Assembly: GCA_959604655.1 (NCBI GenBank)
Contig: CAUHCL010000114.1
Location: 1 to 6,549, forward strand
Reading direction: 5' to 3'
DNA length: 6,549 nt
Origin: an uncultured Alistipes sp.
Lineage (GTDB): Bacteria; Bacteroidota; Bacteroidia; Bacteroidales; Rikenellaceae
The notes beneath the pieces were generated by a model, which was given only the letters and a program-made list of their open reading frames with translations, made no database searches and was not told the DNA's origin. The translations under genes and the position numbers were made by a program. This document shows positions 1 to 4,288 of the stretch, piece by piece; within the stretch, counting starts at the first letter, position 1, and each line of letters starts with the position of its first letter.

Positions 1-174
1 GACGATTCGGAGCGCGGAACCTCCGACCCCGTAGCGGACGCACTACTGCCCTCGGACGGCGAGACGACGCAACAGTTGTCGCAGTACGGCACGGCATACG
101 GCTATCTGCCGCCGCATGCGGACGGCGCGGCAGCACGCGGGATATCCCTGCGCGCACCTCCCGCATCGATGTGA
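1..174 (+). CDS. C-terminal end of an unidentified protein (5' end outside window)
   Basis: Frame 1 is open from the left edge to a TGA at 172-174, giving 57 residues that begin DDSERGTSDP and end LRAPPASM. The third codon positions are GC-rich and the gene uses ATA for isoleucine, as the genes downstream do, which favours a real coding end over chance. Another plus-strand frame is also open here, so the choice is not certain. The tail is polar and rich in Gly, Ala, Pro and Tyr, with no membrane segment, cysteine or recognised motif. The closing L-R-A-P-P resembles the RGPP/RAPP endings I recall from small metal-associated membrane proteins (DUF2946-like); this is a weak hint only. It ends 82 bases before the TonB receptor gene on the same strand. 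I see no TAnnTTTG element or terminator hairpin in that gap, so co-transcription with the receptor and HMA protein is possible. Confidence 0.55.
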   Translation, partial: DDSERGTSDPVADALLPSDGETTQQLSQYGTAYGYLPPHADGAAARGISLRAPPASM

Positions 175-256
175 TTATCCCATACGCAAAGGATCGGCAT
201 ACCTATATAAAATAGGGTGCATCGTTTACGTCGTTTAATTATATCGATACATCAAA

Positions 257-2614
257 ATGAAAATAATCAAGACTTTACTTTTAAGCCTCGCGGCACTGAC
301 GGCCGCGAACGCCGCCGCGCAGAATGTAAGCGGCACCGTGCGATCGGACAGCGGCGAAGCACTCGTCGGAGCATCGGTCTACTGGCTCGACACCTCGGTA
401 GGCACGGCCTGCGGAGCGGAGGGAGAATATGCCATACACCGCGTCAAGGGCTACGACAAACTGGTGGCCACATACATAGGATTCCAAAACGACACCGTGC
501 AGGTAGCCGCGGGAGTCAACAAGGTCGATTTCACGCTCAAGAGCGATACCGAGCTCGAAACCGTGGTGGTGGAGAGCCAGCTCGGCAACTACGTCAAGCG
601 CGACGGAATCCTCAAGGGCGAGACCATATCGTTCGCGGGCCTCTGCAAGATGGCATGCTGCAACCTGGCCGAGAGCTTCGAGAACTCGGCTTCGGTGACC
701 GTAGGTTACAGCGACGCCATATCGGGCGCACGCCAGATCAAGATGCTGGGACTCACGGGAACCTACACCCAGATCCTCGACGAGAACCGCCCCGTGATGC
801 GCGGACTCAGCGCACCCTACGCCCTCAACTACACCCCGGGCATGTGGCTCAACTCGATTCAGGTGTCGAAAGGCGTGTCGTCGGTGACGGCGGGCCACGA
901 GGCCATCACGGGACAGATCAACATGGAGCACCGCAAGCCCACCGACGACGAGCGTCTGTTCCTCAACCTCTATTTCGACAGTGAGCTGCGCCCCGAGATC
1001 AACCTCTCGACGGCATTCCCGCTCACAGCCGACAAACGCCTTTCGACGGTGATACTGGCCCACGGCTCGATGGACACCAAATCGTACGACGAGAACCATG
1101 ACGGGTTCCGCGACCTGCCCGAAAGCGACCAGATCAACATAGCCAACAAATGGCTGTGGCAGGCCAAGAACGGCGCGCAGGTGCGCTGGGGCTGGAAATA
1201 CGTGCGCGAGAACCGTCTGGGCGGCCAGATGGACTACCGCAAGTCGCTCTACGACCAGATGATGGAGAAGCAGTCGATCTACGGCTCGCACATATCGAAC
1301 CGCGGGGCCAACGCCTACTTCAAGGTGGGCATGCCCGTCGGAGCGGCCGTCTACGACGAAGAAGCCGAGGACGAGCTGCGCTCGAACGTGGCTTTCGTGG
1401 CCGACTACAACTATTTCAAGGAGGACGCCTACTTCGGTCTGAACGACTACGACGCCCACGACAGCGCATGGTGGTTCAACCTCATGTACGCCCACTACTT
1501 CTCGCCCCGTTCGTCGATGGTGTTCGGCGCATCGGCGCAGGTCACGGGCAGCCGTGAAAAGATGCTCAACCGCACGATCGGGGGAGCCGAGACGCCTGCC
1601 ATGTGGTCGAGCTTCACAAACAACGACATGCGTTACATCGAGCCCGGCATATACGCCGAGTACACCTACGCCCTGAAGGACAAATTCTCGCTCGTGCTCG
1701 GACTGCGCGGCGATTGGATGGGCGCGAAGAACCGCGCCGCAGCCCCCGACGGCACGTCGGCCGACGGAGCCGTATACTACAAGCCCGACGAGCGTTTCGC
1801 CCTCACGCCGCGCTCGCACATCAAGTGGAACCTCACCTCGTCGACCGTGCTGCGCGCCTCGGCGGGACTCGGTTACCGCCGCGCGAGCATCATCACCGAC
1901 AACATATGGATGCTGGCCACGGGCCGCGACATCGTGGCATCCGACCTGCACGACGACATAGAGATGGCTCTCACCGTCGGCGGCAGCCTCACGCAATACA
2001 TCAAGTTAGGCGGTTACGAGGACGCCACGCTGAGCTTCGACTACTTCCGCACGCAGCTGTTCAACACCGTGCTGGCCGATCAGGAGCTGGCGGGCAGCGA
2101 CATACTCATCTACAACAACGACGACCGCTCGTTCACCGACACCTATCAGGTCGATTTCCAGTGGACGCCGCTGCGCGGATTCGACATCTTCGCCACTTTC
2201 CGCTACACCAACAGTCTGGTGACGCTCATGCGCGGCGCCGACAAGGTGGAGGTGGAGCGTCCGCTCACCAGCCGCTACAAGACGCTGCTCAACCTGCAAT
2301 ACGCAACGCCCTACCGCCGCTGGGTGTTCGACGTGACGGCACAGCTCAACGGCCCCATGCGCCGTCCGTCGCTCGACGGCGACCTGTCGCGCAAGGAGCT
2401 GTCTCCCGCCTACCCCATGTTCTACGCCCAGGTGAGCCACAAGATCCGCAACACCGAGATCTACATCGGCTGCGAGAACATAGGCAACTACATGCAGCAC
2501 GATCCCATACTCAACCCCGACAACCCCTTCTCGCCCGCGTTCAACTCGTCGAGCGTGTGGGGTCCGCTCATGGGACGCAAGTTCTACATAGGCCTCAGGA
2601 TGAATATTTATTAA
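257..2614 (+). CDS. TonB-dependent outer-membrane receptor, probable metal-related transporter
   Basis: This 785-residue protein is an outer-membrane gated channel that should import a substrate using TonB-ExbBD energy. Residues 1-21 form a signal peptide (KIIK, then a hydrophobic core, cut after NAAA before Gln22). Residues about 23-97 are a carboxypeptidase-regulatory-like beta-sandwich domain, common in Bacteroidota receptors. ETVVVES (101-107) is a TonB-box-like segment. The plug domain spans about 108-225, with QILDENRPVMRGLS and a GHEAITGQIN motif at 213-222. The rest is the beta-barrel, ending in an aromatic strand (GRKFYIGLRMNIY). The plug contains C130, C134 and C135 in the context LCKMACCNLAESFE. 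From memory, a CCNLAESFE-type plug is typical of Bacteroidota receptors encoded beside HMA proteins, and the gene 19 bases downstream is one. The ATG at 257 is preferred because it starts a textbook signal peptide. Metal specificity is an inference; cobalamin, siderophore or heme remain possible. The gene appears intact. Confidence 0.93.
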   Translation: MKIIKTLLLSLAALTAANAAAQNVSGTVRSDSGEALVGASVYWLDTSVGTACGAEGEYAIHRVKGYDKLVATYIGFQNDTVQVAAGVNKVDFTLKSDTELETVVVESQLGNYVKRDGILKGETISFAGLCKMACCNLAESFENSASVTVGYSDAISGARQIKMLGLTGTYTQILDENRPVMRGLSAPYALNYTPGMWLNSIQVSKGVSSVTAGHEAITGQINMEHRKPTDDERLFLNLYFDSELRPEINLSTAFPLTADKRLSTVILAHGSMDTKSYDENHDGFRDLPESDQINIANKWLWQAKNGAQVRWGWKYVRENRLGGQMDYRKSLYDQMMEKQSIYGSHISNRGANAYFKVGMPVGAAVYDEEAEDELRSNVAFVADYNYFKEDAYFGLNDYDAHDSAWWFNLMYAHYFSPRSSMVFGASAQVTGSREKMLNRTIGGAETPAMWSSFTNNDMRYIEPGIYAEYTYALKDKFSLVLGLRGDWMGAKNRAAAPDGTSADGAVYYKPDERFALTPRSHIKWNLTSSTVLRASAGLGYRRASIITDNIWMLATGRDIVASDLHDDIEMALTVGGSLTQYIKLGGYEDATLSFDYFRTQLFNTVLADQELAGSDILIYNNDDRSFTDTYQVDFQWTPLRGFDIFATFRYTNSLVTLMRGADKVEVERPLTSRYKTLLNLQYATPYRRWVFDVTAQLNGPMRRPSLDGDLSRKELSPAYPMFYAQVSHKIRNTEIYIGCENIGNYMQHDPILNPDNPFSPAFNSSSVWGPLMGRKFYIGLRMNIY

Positions 2615-2633
2615 TCGCTTAAATTCAACGTAT

Positions 2634-2942
2634 ATGAAAAAATTTCTTATGTTTTGCCTGCTGGCCGTTCTCGGTCTGGGCATATCGAACGCCTCGGCAC
2701 AGAAGAAAAACGCTGCGGCGCTGAAGACCACGGTATTCGTCACCGACATCGACTGCGAACACTGCGCCAAGAAGATCAACAACTCGATCCCCTTCGAGAA
2801 GGGTGTAAAAGAGGTCAAGGTGGACGTGCCGACCAAGACCGTGACGGTAACCTACGACGCCACCAAGACGGGCGACGCAGCTCTGCTGAAGGCATTCAAG
2901 AAGATCAAGGTGGCGGCCGAAGTGGCTCCCGCCAAGAAATAG
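2634..2942 (+). CDS. Secreted heavy-metal-associated (HMA) domain protein
   Basis: This 102-residue protein has a signal peptide at 1-22 (KKF, hydrophobic core, cut after NASA before Gln23), so the mature chain of about 80 residues is predicted in the periplasm. C8 lies inside the hydrophobic core and does not form a lipobox. Residues about 31-95 form one HMA fold (beta-alpha-beta-beta-alpha-beta). The metal site is D-I-D-C-E-H-C at 38-44, with Cys41 and Cys44 as ligands. It replaces the usual G-M-x-C-x-x-C, and the extra histidine between the cysteines might alter binding. The remainder is Lys-rich and ends APAKK. HMA domains bind Cu(I), Zn, Cd or Hg and pass them between proteins; most are cytosolic (CopZ) or in P-type ATPases, so a stand-alone exported copy is more specific. 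It starts 19 bases after the TonB receptor and precedes a strong terminator, so it is almost certainly the last gene of that operon. A metal chaperone or scavenger working with the receptor is the likely role (inference). Confidence 0.9.
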   Translation: MKKFLMFCLLAVLGLGISNASAQKKNAAALKTTVFVTDIDCEHCAKKINNSIPFEKGVKEVKVDVPTKTVTVTYDATKTGDAALLKAFKKIKVAAEVAPAKK

Positions 2943-2968
2943 CACGCGCCCAAACGCGTCATGCCTTG

Positions 2969-3001
2969 CCCCTCGGCGGCCTCGGTCGCCGAGGGGTTTT
3001 T
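2969..3001 (+). terminator. Intrinsic terminator of the receptor-HMA operon
   Basis: CCCCTCGGCG (2969-2978) pairs perfectly with CGCCGAGGGG (2987-2996). A G-U and a C-G pair can extend the stem inward, leaving a CTCG tetraloop. The stem is followed at once by five T (2997-3001). It begins 26 bases after the HMA stop codon. There is no A-run on the other side, so it acts in the plus direction only. Confidence 0.93.
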
Positions 3002-3032
3002 ACATGTGTCCGCAACCCGCAGGCGCACGTCG

Positions 3033-3072
3033 AAAATGTTCATACTTGTTGTAAAAATGTTCACATTCGTTG
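3033..3072 (+). repeat. Tandem 19-bp direct repeats, 21-bp period, upstream of the OMP promoter
   Basis: AAAATGTTCATACTTGTTG (3033-3051) and AAAATGTTCACATTCGTTG (3054-3072) agree at 16 of 19 positions. Their starts are 21 bp apart, close to two helical turns, so a protein would meet both on the same face of the DNA. The second copy ends 29 bp before the -7 element at 3102, the usual place for activator binding. I do not recognise the motif. An operator is an inference from position and periodicity. Confidence 0.6.
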
Positions 3073-3084
3073 AATTTATTTTTA

Positions 3085-3109
3085 TTTGAACGCCGATTCA
3101 CTATCTTTG
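3085..3109 (+). promoter_or_regulatory. Bacteroidota-type promoter of the small OMP gene
   Basis: TATCTTTG (3102-3109) matches the -7 consensus TAnnTTTG exactly. The only nearby TTTG (3085-3088) lies 13 bp upstream, closer than the usual spacing to a -33 element, so the -33 box is weak or absent. That fits dependence on an activator bound to the direct repeats just upstream. Transcription would start near 3115, leaving an untranslated leader of about 60 bases. Confidence 0.75.
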
Positions 3110-3121
3110 CATAGAAGATAG

Positions 3122-3140
3122 CGCACGACAGGATCGTGCG
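3122..3140 (+). promoter_or_regulatory. 5' leader hairpin of the small OMP mRNA
   Basis: CGCACGA (3122-3128) and TCGTGCG (3134-3140) form a 7-bp perfect stem with a CAGGA loop, within about 10-25 bases of the predicted RNA 5' end. An overlapping dyad, GATCG-TG-CGATC (3132-3143), offers an alternative fold. A stem this close to the 5' end could stabilise the message. It is too simple to call a riboswitch. Confidence 0.4.
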
Positions 3141-3177
3141 ATCGGTGTCAAGAGAAATTTCTAAAAAGAACTGAAAG

Positions 3178-3636
3178 ATGAAAAAGCTATTGTTTTTGGC
3201 CATTGCGGCTCTGTTCGCCGTCACGGCTTCTGCCCAGGATGCAGGTAATTGGGCTCTCGGTCCCCGTTTGGGCATTTACACCAACACCGGCGATGCGGTA
3301 ATCGGCCTCGGCGCTGTCGGCCGTTACAGATTCAACAACAGCAACTGGCGCATCGAGCCTTCTGTCACCGCGCTTCTCCACAAGGGATGCTCGGTAGATC
3401 TGAGCTGCGACGCGCACTACGTATTCGATATGGGCGTCGTCCGCCTCTATCCCGCTGCGGGTCTCACGGCCAACGACATGGGCCGCTGGGCCGTCGGCAT
3501 GAATCTGGGCGGTGGCGTGGATTTCAACGTAGCCAACGTATGCGAGTTTTCGGCAGGACTGAAATGGCAGCCCATGTTCGACGACTATCGTACCAATCCC
3601 GTAGCGATCATGATCGGAGCCATTTTCCGATTCTGA
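3178..3636 (+). CDS. Small outer-membrane beta-barrel protein
   Basis: The 152-residue product has a signal peptide at 1-19 (KKLLFLAIAALFAV core, cut after ASA before Gln20). The mature chain of 133 residues is made of alternating strands with glycine and aromatic residues (LGPRLGIYT, GLGAVGRYRF, WRIEPSVTALL, AVGMNLGGGVDF, CEFSAGLKWQ, AIMIGAIFRF). It ends in Phe, as outer-membrane proteins recognised by the Bam complex usually do. The length fits an eight-stranded barrel of the OmpX/OmpA-N type; the exact family and function are not recognised. It has three cysteines (C71, C77, C122), unusual for an exported barrel; C71 and C77 could form a disulfide in an extracellular loop. It is a single-gene unit with its own promoter and terminator. 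Its codons are less strictly GC-ending than the operon before it, which may reflect high expression. The start is set by the signal peptide and by the promoter about 70 bases upstream. Confidence 0.85.
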   Translation: MKKLLFLAIAALFAVTASAQDAGNWALGPRLGIYTNTGDAVIGLGAVGRYRFNNSNWRIEPSVTALLHKGCSVDLSCDAHYVFDMGVVRLYPAAGLTANDMGRWAVGMNLGGGVDFNVANVCEFSAGLKWQPMFDDYRTNPVAIMIGAIFRF

Positions 3637-3656
3637 CAAGCGGTATCTCCCGATTC

Positions 3657-3690
3657 AAGGGTCGGCGTCTCGTGGCGTCGGCCCTTTTTT
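3657..3690 (+). terminator. Intrinsic terminator of the small OMP gene
   Basis: AAGGGTCGGCGTC (3657-3669) pairs with GGCGTCGGCCCTT (3674-3686) through 13 bp, including three G-U pairs, with loop TCGT. Six T end the structure (3685-3690). It begins 20 bases after the stop codon. Confidence 0.9.
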
Positions 3691-3755
3691 CGTTCGCCTG
3701 CGGCGCGTCGGCATGACATATGGCAACCCATCGGAGTCGCGCGGGACGCAACATT

Positions 3756-3829
3756 CCGCCGAAGCTCGAAGATCGCCGTACCATGATATACCGAGGAACT
3801 GCGCCGCGCAGCGGCGTTATCTTCGGCGG
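3756..3829. repeat. Palindrome-ended intergenic repeat, copy 1 (74 bp)
   Basis: The unit begins CCGCCGAAG (3756-3764) and ends CTTCGGCGG (3821-3829), a perfect 9-bp terminal inverted repeat. Inside are CTCGAAGAT, CGCCGTACCATG and the hairpin CGCCGC-GCA-GCGGCG (3802-3816). Copy 2 follows 96 bp downstream. It would fold into a branched stem-loop on either strand and resembles REP/BIME-type palindromic elements. No transposase is present here. Confidence 0.75.
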
Positions 3830-3851
3830 CAGGAATGCGCGAAGCAGCAGT

Positions 3852-3923
3852 CCGCCGAAGCTCGAAGATTCGCCGTACCATGTACCGAGAAACTGCGACG
3901 CGCAGCGACGTTATCTTCGGCGG
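3852..3923. repeat. Palindrome-ended intergenic repeat, copy 2 (72 bp)
   Basis: This copy has the same 9-bp inverted ends as copy 1 (3852-3860 and 3915-3923) and a nearly identical interior. Differences are one extra T (3870), loss of three bases in the ATGATATACC segment, G to A in the GAGGAAC segment, and two changes in the inner hairpin. There C-G in copy 1 became an A-A mismatch (CGACGC-GCA-GCGACG), so the inner stem was not kept by compensation. The GTACCATGTAC segment forms a small GTAC-CAT-GTAC hairpin here. Confidence 0.75.
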
Positions 3924-3965
3924 CTCGCACCTTCGGTGCGCCCCCCCCGCAGCCGCCGAAGATAA
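3911..3965. repeat. 15-bp perfect inverted repeat enclosing a hairpin and a C8 tract
   Basis: TTATCTTCGGCGGCT (3911-3925) and AGCCGCCGAAGATAA (3951-3965) are exact reverse complements. The 25-base spacer contains CGCACC-TTC-GGTGCG (3926-3940) and a run of eight C (3941-3948). The left arm is the right end of repeat copy 2 and the right arm is the mirror of the same end, so this looks like an inverted half-copy placed beside a full one. Confidence 0.8.
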
Positions 3966-4048
3966 ATTTCACCCGCAATCGCCGTCGGCGATGCCAATCC
4001 TCGTCTGCGAATCGTCGGAGCCTCTCTCGCCGCAGACTTCCGACCCAC

Positions 4049-4091
4049 AAAAAAAATACAGAGAGGCGTAACCCGTAGGCTGCGCCTCCCC
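4049..4091 (-). terminator. Minus-strand intrinsic terminator, probably for the sppA transcript
   Basis: On the minus strand, GGGGAGGCG pairs with CGCCTCTCT (plus 4083-4091 and 4060-4068), nine pairs with two G-U. An inner AGCC-TACG-GGTT stem closes on a UACG (UNCG-type) tetraloop. After a short GTA comes a run of eight T (plus 4049-4056). It is about 200 bases past the sppA stop, so either sppA has a long 3' tail or this is a backup terminator. Confidence 0.75.
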
Positions 4092-4253
4092 TCAGTTCAT
4101 TAATGCTTGTAGTTTAGGTTTTTCTTGTTCAATCCTGCCTGTATCTCGCCATCGCATTGCGGGGCCTGCACTCGCCCGAGGCTCGTGCATTCCTGCCGCC
4201 GTCGGCGAACCGCAAGTATTCCGACAAACGTACGGATATTATCGCAATCGATC

Positions 4254-4275
4254 AAAAGGATCGACAAGTCCTTTT
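4254..4275 (-). terminator. Weak hairpin just after the sppA stop, possible first terminator
   Basis: AAAAGGA (4254-4260) and TCCTTTT (4269-4275) pair over 7 bp with an 8-base loop, 13 bases past the sppA stop. On the minus strand the 3' arm ends in TTTT, which then runs into GATC. The stem is A/T-rich and the T run is part of the stem, so termination would be inefficient. Confidence 0.35.
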
Positions 4276-4288
4276 CTCGGATAATCCG

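Larger units (their letters stand above)
3691..4288. other. Gene-free, repeat-rich interval between convergent genes
   Basis: The gene to the left reads right and sppA reads left, so this 598-base stretch lies between two 3' ends and should contain no gene promoters. Several frames stay open for 70-120 codons, but they are Arg/Ala/Pro-rich, overlap one another on both strands and follow the repeats; I judge none to be real. From left to right it holds: two 72-74-bp repeat units (3756-3829, 3852-3923); a 15-bp inverted repeat around a hairpin and C8 tract (3911-3965); a tight hairpin ATCGCC-GTC-GGCGAT (3978-3992); interleaved inverted repeats (4003-4044); the minus-strand terminator (4049-4091); a less structured stretch, 4092-4253; and a small hairpin next to the sppA stop (4254-4275). 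Confidence 0.75.

Noticed and set aside
281..1996. A 571-codon open frame on the minus strand opposite the TonB receptor
   Set aside because: It mirrors the GC-rich codon pattern of the receptor, is rich in Val, His and Arg, and shows no domain. The plus-strand gene explains the region.
1603..2622. A 339-codon plus-strand frame overlapping the receptor in another frame
   Set aside because: Arg/His/Ala-rich shadow with no domain, lying inside a clear beta-barrel gene.
3033..3072. The two direct repeats as the start of a CRISPR array
   Set aside because: Only two imperfect copies with a two-base gap and no spacers; a binding-site pair fits better.
3756..3923. The two palindrome-ended units as an insertion sequence or integron cassette site
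   Set aside because: No transposase or integrase, no target duplication I can define, and no attC-like core sites; only the repeat itself is supported.
3713..4078. Plus-strand frames of 78-121 codons in the convergent intergenic region
   Set aside because: Arg/Pro/Ala-rich, overlapping in several frames and generated by the palindromic repeats; no promoter or family resemblance.
4127..4155. GTTCAATCC followed by a CGCCA end, suggesting a tRNA T-arm or tRNA-derived attachment site
   Set aside because: The bases flanking the putative T-loop do not pair, and no anticodon or D arm can be traced upstream.
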